Below are positions 22,078 through 32,059 of a stretch of DNA of 64,000 nt, one piece after another. Each line of letters opens with the position of its first letter. Position 1 is the stretch's first letter. Source of the stretch: Membranipora membranacea (taxonomy: Eukaryota; Bryozoa; Gymnolaemata; Cheilostomatida; Membraniporidae); NCBI GenBank assembly GCA_914767715.1, contig OU612066.1, positions 2,423,001-2,487,000 on the forward strand. Direction: 5' to 3'. The position numbers and the translations under genes were made by a program. The notes under the pieces were generated by a model. It was not told the DNA's origin. It saw only the letters and a list, made by a program, of their open reading frames with translations, and did not search any database.

Positions 22078-22140
22078 CCATACTACTACTCTCCTTCCTG
22101 GCCAGTTGAGTTTTGCGCTTTGGTGTAGCGTGAAGTCCAA
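22078..22140 (+). repeat. Dispersed repeat, shared with 28651-28725
   Basis: Both loci read tactactc, then ccttcytggcc, then ttgagttttgcgctt, then tagcgtgaag, with small gaps. At both, a low-complexity tract sits immediately to the left. The constant part could be the end of a repeat family with a variable minisatellite. Confidence 0.55.
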
Positions 22141-22374
22141 CAGAATGGTACACAATGTAGCTGATGGTGATATTGTGTTCAGTTGATAGTTGCCTTAATA
22201 CCAATGATACGCTACTCAAATCGAGTTTATGGTCACTGATCATTAGCAGAGAGATGAAAATCATTTAAAGAGCCATCATACGGAAGCTAGACACTTGTGA
22301 AAAAGAGAGTTGCTGTCCCTGTTTTGGAATTTCTGAATCCAAGCATAAAATAGCTAATATTAATGTCAGTAATT

Positions 22375-22494
22375 GTCTACGGCCATATCACGTTGAAAAC
22401 GCCATTTCTCGTCCGATCACTGAAGCTAAGCAACGTTGAGCCCAGTTAGTATTTGGATGGGTGACCGCCTGGGAATACTGGGTGCTGTAGACTT
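22375..22494 (+). rRNA. 5S ribosomal RNA gene
   Basis: The 120-base segment starts GTCTACGGCCATATCAC and ends GGTGCTGTAGACTTT. The two ends pair to form helix I (GTCTACGGC with GCTGTAGAC). Internal promoter elements of the animal type are present: the A-box region (GAAGCTAAGCAACG), the intermediate element (TGGATGGGTGACC) and the C box (GCCTGGGAATACTGGGTGC). A run of six T a few bases downstream can terminate Pol III. Only this single copy is present in the window, surrounded by repeats, whereas animal 5S genes usually lie in tandem arrays. It may be a dispersed functional copy or a recent retro-copy. Confidence 0.92.
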
Positions 22495-23246
22495 TGGTAA
22501 TTTTTTCAATTCTTATATTTTTTATGTTCCGCTCTACAATCAACAAAATTTGGTTAAAGAGAATTTTGAATCGCTCAGGGTGCTTCTCCTCGAATCCCCC
22601 CCCCCTCCCACCAAACTGCGGTCCAGTCATATGCAATGATTACCGTTGATGCTGCCATATTTAATCAATAAAGAAACTAACCTTTACATACTACTACTCT
22701 GGGTATCCGGACATTTTCCCACCAGGACATTTTCCCACATATCCGTTTTCCCACCAGGACGACTTCTCACTGATCCATTTTCTCACCAGGATGTTTTCCC
22801 ACCGATCTGTTTTCCAACCATGATATTTTCCCACCAAACTGTTTTTCCACCTGGACCTTTTCCCACTTGACATTTACCCACTATTGATCTTTTCAAATGA
22901 ACGCTGGTAGCTTCTTTTTATTTTTTCGTTTCTTTTTCCTTCTCCTCTTGTTCCTTTTTTATTCTAGAATCTGAAAGTCTATGACCGTTGGTATTAAAAT
23001 TTCTGTTCAAGGTTATGAAAATGACTTGAACATTTTTTTCATTTATCACACATTTGCTCTTGTGCGATTACTTGTAATAACGTATAGTTGGGTTCACCCA
23101 AGGAACTGTTGTCAGATTTATGGGGTTGCTTGTTTGTAACCAGAAGGTGCACACAGAATCGTGGAATGAACGCCGACTGGAACAAACGTCAAGGGGATTG
23201 AACTAACTGGAACGAACGTAGAAAGTGCTGGATCAAACGTGGACTA

Positions 23247-23605
23247 CCCTATAGGAGTTTAGTTTTCGTGGCACTTAGGATTCGCTTTTCGAGTTTTTGC
23301 CTAAGTAGCGAAATTGTATGATAGCGGTAATTACTTCCTAAGCAATAAACACCACTCAGTTTCATAAAAAATGTGTGATTATAAAGGAAAACACCTTACC
23401 TGGGCATGCAAGGCAGTGTGGTGTAGTGGACTAAGTGTCTGCCTTGCAATCAGATGGAGGGTTATGCCCTGGGTTCGAAACCCAGTTTGGAAGTCTTTTT
23501 TAATTTTCACTAGTAAGCCTACTAGCAAAATTTAGTGTATCTTAAATTAAACTCACTCACCATAGTAGCGAAATTAAACTCTAGCTAAATTAAACTCCTA
23601 TAGGG
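23247..23605. mobile_element. TA-flanked MITE containing a tRNA-like sequence
   Basis: Terminal inverted repeats CCCTATAGGAGTTTARTTT occur at 23247-23265 and, inverted, at 23587-23605, each bordered by TA, as in Tc1/mariner-type insertion. A second inner inverted motif (gtagcgaaatt) occurs on both sides. The centre holds a tRNA-like sequence (23411-23493). No transposase frame is present. Confidence 0.65.
23411..23493 (+). repeat. tRNA-like sequence with intact A and B boxes (tRNA-derived SINE head)
   Basis: Box A (tggtgtagtggactaagtg) and a T-arm with a canonical box B (ctgggttcgaaacccag) are present, and the anticodon arm TCTGCCTTGCAATCAGA would show anticodon TGC. The bases that should form the acceptor stem do not pair, and the variable region is long. 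I read it as a tRNA-derived Pol III unit and not as a tRNA gene. A T-run (ctttttt) follows. Confidence 0.55.
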
Positions 23606-25242
23606 TAAACTAGTTGGTATAAAGAGTCAACAGGAGAGCAACTCCCCAAAATAATTGTGTTATAAAAAACCAGCATACATCTTATGAGCAATAACTATAA
23701 CAATGCTTCTCACAATCAAGGTAATCAAGGTAATTCAATACTGCCATGCCAAACTACATGTGCTGCACATTTGGTACTATTTATATTTATTTATTATATT
23801 TAATACCGGTAAAGGTAGCTGGTCTTGACAAGCTAAGTTTGGTGGGGGAGGGTGGGAAGTTTCCCACCTCCTGCTGTAGCTCTATTCTACCTTTGCGGTA
23901 GCGCCCTAAAGTGAGTAGGGGTGTAGAGTCTGTTGTGTACATTTTTAAACAAAGGTTTTTAAAAACTTGATTAAAAACCTCTGACAGTGATGGACTTGAC
24001 AGTCGGCTAAAAATTAGCAGTTGATATGACGTCATCGATTGAATTGCAACATGGTTTGGTATGTGTCCATACAATGTACTAGGTGATAGATAAAAACACA
24101 TCTTTACGTTTTTGTCACAGACATAACGGATGTGCTAACTGTACCACATTGGTGATACAAGTTAACTATTTCGATAAATGACGAGACAACTGGTGGACAG
24201 CGTGCAGGGAAAATACTGTGCACTGTCACAATAACCATTACAAAAAATGAATGCTCACAGATAACAGTGAACCGAGGAGTAAACTACTACGATTCATCAG
24301 ATACACCTGATTTCGTTAATGCTTGACCATTGTTTTGCTGATGAAATATACAAAGGGTTTCTATTTCAATATTTCATTACCATTTCAGCTTTTGTACTAA
24401 ATTCCTGCTTGATTCCATATAGCCATCAGAAGTTTAGTAACCATCATCATAAACAGATGTGAGTGCCTTTGTGATTGATCATCATTAGTTTACACAATTA
24501 TTTTATAGAGTTGCTCTCGGTTGCTTCTATATACTAATGTAGTCGACGCTCAATCCAGCAATTTCTAAGTTCATTCCAGGATTTTAGACTTTCATACCAG
24601 TCTATGTTCATTCATGCTAATTTCAATCCTGTCGGCTTTCATTCCAACCACGTTCATTCCAGTCCCCTGCACAAACCAGTATGATCAACTCTTGTTGGGG
24701 ATTGGATGAATTGTTAAAATTATTTGTTTTCAATCAAATCGCTTTAGTCTTATGAAGAGAAGTCTAAAAGTCTATTCTCCATTTAATCAATACTAAGTCA
24801 CCAACGAGGAGTGAGTATGAGCAGAGAGCAGGAAGACCCATAGCTTAATCCTCCAGCAAACCTGGCAAAGTGCACAAGGGCGCCTGGAAAACAGAGAGCA
24901 CTGCGCACATTTGGAACAATTTCAATAGAAATAGATCACAGCATTGTTTTTTCTTGTACAAAAATAAGACAACATGCATTAATTACCCGTCGAAAATATT
25001 TCAACTTAAGAATGTCATGGCAAGTTTTGGACGCTTCTAAATTGTAATAACTAAGTTTCTGGACCAAAGCTGGATGGTTTAACATCACTCACAAATTTTC
25101 CAACTGCAGCATGGCATTCAGTTTCAGTTATTGTCTGATGATCTGCTAAAGCAATAGAAGAGCCAGCATAAGTCTATAAATTCATTTAAGATTTATTTAT
25201 TTATTGATATAAAAGGTGTTTATTAATTTTCTTTTTGTTGTG

Positions 25243-25377
25243 GAAAGAATTTGAATTGTTATTGTTATTGTTATTGTTATTGTTGGACACTACTTTGTTA
25301 TTGTTATTGTTGGACACTACTTTGTTATTGTTATTGTTGGACACTACTTTGTTATTGTTATTGTTGGACACTACTTT
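25243..25377. repeat. TTATTG microsatellite with a 27-bp higher-order repeat
   Basis: A simple gttatt run passes into four 27-bp units, each two or more gttatt hexamers plus gttggacactacttt, ending at 25296, 25323, 25350 and 25377. The units are almost identical. The long leucine-rich open frame over it is an artefact. Confidence 0.85.
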
Positions 25378-25439
25378 GCCTGTACAGTCATTGATGTATA
25401 TGAGGAAAAGAGTTGGGGCAAGTATTTCTTGGTGAAGTT

Positions 25440-26654
25440 CTATTTCGATATCGGTCTAACTTCACAATTTTAACAAATATAACTCACTAGTGTAAATATG
25501 ATTCCGATAGCCCAAGGGCACTGTCAATAATTTCCTCTATAATATTTAATGGTCGAATATTTTGGTGGTAAATGCATTTAGAGTAAAAAAATATAAAATA
25601 GTTATTCAGGTCTGTAATTGTTTCAGGAGAATTTGTCCCCTGTTTGAACATGGAGTTTCCTTTTACTGTTTTTTTAAAAGCTGGAGGCAAAAAGCGGGGC
25701 TATAATGAAAAGATTTTGCAGATGGAATTTTTCAAGTTTCCTTATTTTTAAGCTTTGTATTTCTCAAGTTTACCAACCTAAAAAAAAGAAAATACCTGTT
25801 GAACGACATAAGCTTTGTCAAGCGGTGACGGGTTTTGGTTTTCACACAGTTTCGATATACTATACTAGAACCCCTCCAAGGCCTGGAGTGCGGGTTAACA
25901 TGAAAGGCTAAACATTTTTAAACAAACGTTTTGTATATTATCACATTTTTGGTATATATACTTGCCTTAGATCCCTTATAACTTGCAAAGAAGGGGCACA
26001 GGTTGACTGTTTAATATGCATTTTAAAGTTTTTACCGAATCCATAACTTTGTTAGTCGCGTTTTTATATTGTATTTCCGTGTTCAATGGAAAATTCACCG
26101 ATTAAAAACCTTCAACATGGAACAAATAAATAGTATGCGTTACAGCATGTTGTGACGCCATAGTCTTAACAATACTTTAATTCATCAGATAATGTAGACA
26201 GAGCATACAACCAAATTACACCACAACAAGCTGTGTATAAATATGCTTACATAAGCTCAGTCTTTGGTTTACAAGTAAAATTAACCAAGTATCATCTATG
26301 TCTTGTCTGCTTTAAAAAGCCACCTTTATTTAACAGCACAGATTCTTCAACGCAATCCTATTTATGTTCACGCTTATTGGTGATCACCAATTGCATTTAG
26401 TATTGCAGGTAGTTGTCCCGTCTTTTTACAAGTGGAAACAATTCTAATGTTTCAAACTGTTGATATAGTAAAAGCAGGAAGGGTACCTATTCAAAACAAA
26501 TAATTGTTGTTACTTGAATGATATTCATTGTCATCTCGGATGGGATCGTTCGCTTGAATATACACAGAGTGAAATTTTTTACATTGTTTGGTGGTTGATT
26601 GATAAAAGTTTGTAAACCAGTATAAAAATCTTTACTGAAAGCCATGTGGCGGAT
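25440..26654. other. Intergenic stretch without recognisable gene
   Basis: No coding similarity, RNA gene or repeat boundary could be supported. Confidence 0.4.
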
Positions 26655-26656
26655 AA

Positions 26657-27938
26657 CGTAAAGCACTTGACACTATAAATCATGGACAACTCATCCACAC
26701 TCTAAAGCGACTAAGTTTTGCAGAGTCAACAACAAAATTATTAAAATCCTATCTTTCACATCAAACCCAGATCATGAAAGTGGATCATGATCAGTCCAGT
26801 GCACTACCGATTACATGTGGAGTACCCCAAGGAAGTGTTCTAGGTCCAATCTTATTCAATCTTGCTATCAATGATCTCCTTAACAAGCACAAAACTGCAT
26901 TCGCTTACGCTGATGACACGGTTATTTACTGCACAGCAACAGATATCCCTACCTTAATGGATAAATCTGAGTCATTGATGAGAGAAGTATCGAATTGGTA
27001 TTCAAACAATCTCCTTCAACTCAACTTATCCAAAACTCAATACTGTATTTTCTCAAATAGGAAAGTAGAAGATTTTTACCAAATCCATATAAACAATTTG
27101 AAAATAGAATCCAAGCATTCGCTCAATCTTCTTGGAGTTATTCTTGATTCAGAACTTAGTTTAACCCCTCAGGCTTATGCCACCGCCTCTAAAGCAAACA
27201 AAATGGTCTACTTGTTATCAAAACTAAAAAAATACATGACAGTAGAAAACTCATTGAAGACTTACAAATCACTGATCAGACCTATAGTAGAATACTGCTC
27301 ATCATTGTACCTTGATGGTTTAGCCAAAAATTCAGATACATTAGAAAAAGTACAAAATAAAGCAATCAGAATCATAACTTCAGCCCCCAAACAATTTTCT
27401 GTCACATCTGGCCGCTTGCTCCTAAAATTACATACTCTCCACAGTAGAAGGAATTTTCTTTTTCACAACTTTGTCAAATAGAGGGTCCATAAAGGCCGTG
27501 CATCCAAGCACATACTTCATCTCGTTAGCAAATCAAACAGACATACACGATCACTTCGTAGCAACTGTGCAATAATTAAACCCTCATTTAGATCAAACCT
27601 AGGCAAATCAGCCTTTTTAAATATTTTTCATACATTTGTAACTAAATCAACCAAGCCTCATGAATCATTATCATTAATCCTACCTAATGTTGTTAACTTG
27701 TATTTTTGTTTGCCACTCTCTGTTTCTTCTTTTCTTTTTTCATCTTATTCATGCAATTTATGATACCATGCTTTCATTATCCTACACACTATATAGTATG
27801 TAACACCCTACCACTTATATCTTTTTAGTCATTTTTTGTATCTATGTTAATGTGTATGAGGTCAACAAGTTATTTTTAATTTGCTTTAATTATAAACTTT
27901 TAGAAAACCTCAATAAATAAATAAATAAATAAATAAAC
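26657..27938 (+). mobile_element. 5'-truncated LINE with reverse-transcriptase domain
   Basis: An in-frame stretch begins with the conserved KALDTINHGQL motif (26660), continues through PITCGVPQGSVLGPILFNLA, the catalytic FAYADDTVIY and a thumb with LNLSKTQYCIF, and reaches LRP-type motif LKTYKSLIRPIVEYCSSLY. An in-frame TAG at 27479 interrupts the C-terminus, which reads on afterwards to about 27765. The 3' end is an AATA-type repeat tail (about 27911-27937). The start is inside the RT domain, so endonuclease and ORF1 are missing. The type is Jockey/CR1-like as judged by motif style only. Confidence 0.85.
26774..27481 (+). pseudogene. LINE reverse-transcriptase fragment (open 235-codon stretch)
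   Basis: This is the ATG-to-stop part of the RT described for the surrounding LINE. The true reading frame is open further upstream (to 26657, where it follows a stop) and downstream of the TAG. It keeps the YADD catalytic pair but lacks RT motifs 0-2, so it cannot be active. Confidence 0.85.
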
Positions 27939-28784
27939 ATATGATGTAAGCTTAGTTTTGTAGAATGATATGGCCAATAATCCTTAATATGATAATCACT
28001 TTAGCCCCTTTGATTAACTGGCTCAAAATTTTTGAGAATTGGCATGGGCATGACTAATTTGTTTTGTCAAAAAAGTAGTTTATAACAAGGAGACAATTGT
28101 GATGAAACCACCAACATGGACTAACTTGTGCAACAAAAAACTCAAATCATAATCAACCCGCTACTAATAAAATCAACTCACATCTCCATTTCCAAAGCTA
28201 TTTTCTCCAGTGTAGGCTGGATGTGAACATTGTTAACGTTTTTGTGAAATGTGAACGGCTTAGCATGAAAAAAAGGCTACGAAGGGAAAACTGTGCGGTG
28301 AATTTTTTTTGTGGTGGGAAAACAGCACTGTGGTAAATTGTCTTGTTGGGAAAGTTGTTTGGTTAGAAAACTGCCTGGTGGGAAAATTGCTTGTTGAGCA
28401 AATGTCTAGGTGCAAAAATGGATTGGTGGGAAAATGTCCAGGTGGGAAACTGAATTGGTGGGAAAACTTCCAGGTGGGGAACTAGATGGGTGGGAAAACA
28501 ACTAGGTGGTAAAATAGCACAGTGGGAAATCAACCAGGTGGGATAATGGCTCGGTGGGATAAAGGCTCGGTGGGAAAACGGAAGAGTGGGATAGCGGGAA
28601 GTGGGAAAATGGCTTGGTGGGAAAATGACATTGGGAAAATGGGGCGGAATTACTACTCGGTGCCTCCTTCTTGGCCATTTGAGTTTTGCGCTTGGGTGTT
28701 TGAATTTTGAATGGCTTAGCGTGAAGGTGACATATGCCCGCAACAGTTCCAGGCTCATTAATTCGAAAATAAATGCCGAAGTGT

Positions 28785-29056
28785 GCTCTCAGCCAGGCCC
28801 TCGGTGCACTTTGAGTTCTCGCCAGATTCCAACGTTTCAAGTTTTCCAGGACTGGAAGTTGGTCAAAAGCTTCACCAACTAAGAATCTGACTCTTAGTGG
28901 TTCCATCAGTCACCTTTCTGTCCATTTGAGCTGACGATGCTCGACAGACTCTGAAAAAGTTCCCCTGCCCTGTTGGGCCTTATCAACAGCTTGTGTTTAG
29001 CGTTGCTCCTTCTCAATCTTGCGAACCACATCGACAACCATCTCCTGTTTACCCTT
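28785..29056 (-). pseudogene. Decayed retroelement polyprotein C-terminus
   Basis: On the minus strand one frame reads DVVRKIEKEQR, stop, TQAVDKAQQGRGTFSE, then HRQLKWTER, stop, LMEPLRVRFLVGEAFDQLP, then ENLKRWNLART. This matches the C-terminal block common in animal retroelement polyproteins (LxWxxxWxxEPLRxxFLxxAVYDxLPxPxNLxxW). Two in-frame stops (near 28998 and at 28910-28912) show it is dead; the second falls where a Trp is expected, consistent with TGG to TGA. Confidence 0.6.
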
Positions 29057-29059
29057 CAA

Positions 29060-32059
29060 ACTTTCTTTCGAGCCAATGCCATGATGCGCAGTTGTCCCAC
29101 AATTTCACTGATCTAAAATTGTGATTTGCCATTACTGACAGTTGTGACAGACCACTTTTTACCAGTATCAAGTGGTCGAGCACAATCCTTAATCACCTGG
29201 TCTGGTGAGTCAGTCAACTTCATATCTAGTCTTAATTTTGACGCTTGGTACTCTTCTCAAGCAATTGTGTAGGCAGTGAAGTAGTGAACGAACATGCATA
29301 CAGTACACTAACCTTGAACCACATCAAAATTCTAGTCCTTAATGCAAAGCTATGAGATTCGAGGTTTTGTGTTTCTGGCAGACCACTATTTATTCACACC
29401 CAGCCTCGTAATTATTTGTTTCAGCTAGCTTCTATGAAACCTGTGATTGGCAAACTCTACCATCTACCATGGATGCTCAGACCAAAACAAAGTATATGAA
29501 CATTCATTGTAAAGCTGTAGATATCAGCCTCGCCTAGGATACTAACTTGAGAACTACTGGTCCGATTTCCTTAATTTTTCACTCTTATTGTAGCTATTCC
29601 TTGTTTAGCAATTTCCAAACCCTCAATTGTCTTTAATTTAATTTCTTATGTATGTGATGGCAATTTATAAAATTTAAGCCATCAGTGCCCATACAAAAGA
29701 ATAGGAGCTGTCAATAACTGGGAGCATCTGGCTCAGACGCCTCACAACCATTTATTCGTATCAAACCAGCATTGGCAGTGCAGAGTAATCCCAATAAATT
29801 AGTTTGTGATAATTAATCCTAGGAACAAGCCTTGACATGAATTTCAAGTACTAGAGAAGGAAAGTTCTATAATAACAGACAGGAATTAACAAGCCAGCTT
29901 GTGAATTATTGTAAAATGCACCAAAATGACTCGATTTTAGATACTTATATTACTACGCTAAATCTGGTGCAGAAATATATCAGGGAAAAAAACCATGACT
30001 GGTTGGGTTTTCCTCTGCATTCATGAGGCATTTATTTCAATTCGAGTAGAGATTTTTATTCGAAACTTGGGAATATACAAAAAGGATATGTTTGAAGGTA
30101 GTTCCCATGCAATTGTTCACTCAGCATATATCTTATTTGAAATTAGCTTGGCAAAATGAATTTTGAGTCTTCAGCCTGCCTCTGGAAAACTGCATGATGG
30201 GCATTCTTATTATACCCCATCTCGAACACACAAATTTTATTTTGTTCAAAATAAATGCCCACTGCCCTCACCAAGGCTTTGAAGGATGCCCCTAGCAGAA
30301 AAAGTATTTCAGTCTCAGTACTGTTTTCACATAATTATACTTTTCGTTTTGTACAGCAAAGGGGCATTTTAGTCAACATTTTGAATAGTTTAGGAGTAAG
30401 ATAATTCAAAATTTCCAACTGGCGCATCAATTTTTTTTCACCAATACTGGTCAGCACTGGGCTAGTGAGGGCACTAGGGTAATCACATTTGTCCACCTTG
30501 GGCAGCAATTGACACAGCTCACTTTATTAATAGCATTGTCAACACTTACGATTTAGCTATTAGTATGTGAATTTGAATGCCGTTTTTTTCAAGTCAAATT
30601 AAACATTGAACATTAATGTTGTTATGGCTGCATGATATAACGGTAGTCTTTATGTATTAACTGAATTTTTTGCTCCAAGAACATGCAATGTCTTTTAATA
30701 GGGACAATAGTGACAATAGGTTTTGTCATGTTGCTGAAATTCAGTGACGCGTTATGACGTCACGTCATGGCGCAATTTTGGGTTTAGACTTCTTTGATCA
30801 TGTGGATTGAGAAACCCCAAAAAAAAATTTGGCGAGGTATGACCTTAAGATTATCATATTATATCTTAATCAATAAATTGGCAAAATTGTTCTCTCCTTG
30901 ACATTAAGCAGACAACTCCAAAATCCTGGTCCTTCAAGACACTGGTTTAATTATTTCATCCTTTTTATTCTTATGATCTTAGATAAACAAACAAAAGTCC
31001 TCATGCAGTAGTTCACTTTTAGTTGTCTGTTCCCAAAGAGCTGATGTATCTCCGATGCTCAGCGCTTTTAAGCAAGCTATCTCAAGTCAGCAGGATGACT
31101 GTTTCTGCAATAGAGCATTACAAAACTGCATAGCCTTTTCTCAGAAAACTACAGAACATTAGGCTGTTATGTCACACTGACAGGCAAACTATTAAGATGT
31201 CTTAATTACCAAAAAGATCACGGGATGTTGAATGAGTTTTACTGTCTTATAGCTGGCATATTTATCTAATTCATTGCTGCTACTGACATCAGCAATGTCC
31301 ATCATTTGTAAAATGCTACTTATAGTACAGGATGATATTCCTGTGAGTAGCCTATCTGATCATATATTCAGTTGCAGATAATAACTTAACTTTTATTTAT
31401 ACATATATGATGAGAAGAAGAATATACAGTTAGTATAGTAGTTAGTATAACACCATTGATACTGGGTATATTTTATTGTTCACATAAATTATTGATTAAT
31501 TGTCATTGGTTCAGAATCAGGAAAAGGAAAGATAAAATTGCTGTAATGGCCTAATCATTTATGAATCTAAAAGCTCTAAGACTTGTTGCAAATAATTATT
31601 TCATATCCCGCACAGATAGCTACAAATTACCCCTCACATTTCCTTACATGAACACAGGCGGTGAGAAACTGCACCGAACATTTAAGTCAATATCATAAAA
31701 CCTAACTAAAGCCCAACCCTGTTTGATGACAAAAATGATGATAATGTGAAACATGGCCGTCTAGAACACAGTTTCATATATTTGTGAATTGGACAGTTAG
31801 TTATACAGCCGGAGATTCATGGCAGCAAAACTACGAGCTGATATGTAACAGTTAGTCTGCACCGTAGAACATATAAGTTCAGGTGAACAGAATAGCACAT
31901 ATGTACTGAGTAGTACATATTAGTACATATGCACGGAGTAGTACCTCTCCCTATGACTAGATGATTATACGACAGTATACCAGTCTCTCCTAGCAGGTAA
32001 TACTACAGAAGTTGAAGTGATTGCGTTTAACAGTAGATGTTCTTATCAGCAGAGACTCA
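29060..32059. other. Long intergenic stretch left of ERLEC1
   Basis: I see no gene. A short relative of the dispersed repeat (cagtgacgcgttatgacgtc near 30741) is present. The 3' UTR of ERLEC1 should start at 32059 and run left; a clear AATAAA on the minus strand is seen only at about 31392-31397. Confidence 0.4.

Larger units (their letters stand above)
23148..24675. mobile_element. Nested inverted-repeat element with TGGAATGAACG-type arms (FB3)
   Basis: The left arm (about 23158-23246) and the inverted right arm (about 24539-24667) are degenerate arrays with core TGGAATGAACG. The inner ends match well (tagaaagtgctggatcaaac at left against tagaaattgctggattgagc at right, both followed by GT-GACTAC). 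Similar octamers TGCACACA and TGCACAAA flank the outer ends. A TA-flanked MITE sits exactly at the inner end of the left arm. No transposase is seen. The pair lies inside the spacer of FB2. Confidence 0.55.
22700..28650. mobile_element. Inverted minisatellite pair, possible foldback element (FB2)
   Basis: The left arm (about 22702-22880) is an array of units with core TTTTCCCACC. The right arm (about 28300-28645) is the same core inverted, GGTGGGAAAA, with a period of about 16-18 bp. Outer ends resemble each other when read inward (ATCCGGACATTTTCCC at left and ATTCCGCCCCATTTTCCC at right). The 8-bp sequence TACTACTC lies just outside both arms (22692-22699 and 28651-28658), but it also occurs beside the related repeat at 22078, so it may belong to a repeat and not be a target duplication. 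The 5.4-kb spacer carries other mobile elements, so the two arms could be independent insertions. Confidence 0.45.

Noticed and set aside
23411-23493. Functional tRNA gene with anticodon TGC
   Set aside because: The acceptor stem does not pair and the variable region is too long; A and B boxes alone fit a SINE head.
23787-24101. 104-codon minus-strand open frame
   Set aside because: No family resemblance, lies in the spacer of an inverted-repeat element, and codon use looks random.
25235-25435. Leucine-rich open frame
   Set aside because: Translation of the TTATTG microsatellite.
28363-28906. Two overlapping minus-strand frames of 131 and 134 codons
   Set aside because: They mostly translate the GGTGGGAAAA minisatellite; only the 5' part of one overlaps the decayed retroelement remnant listed as a pseudogene.
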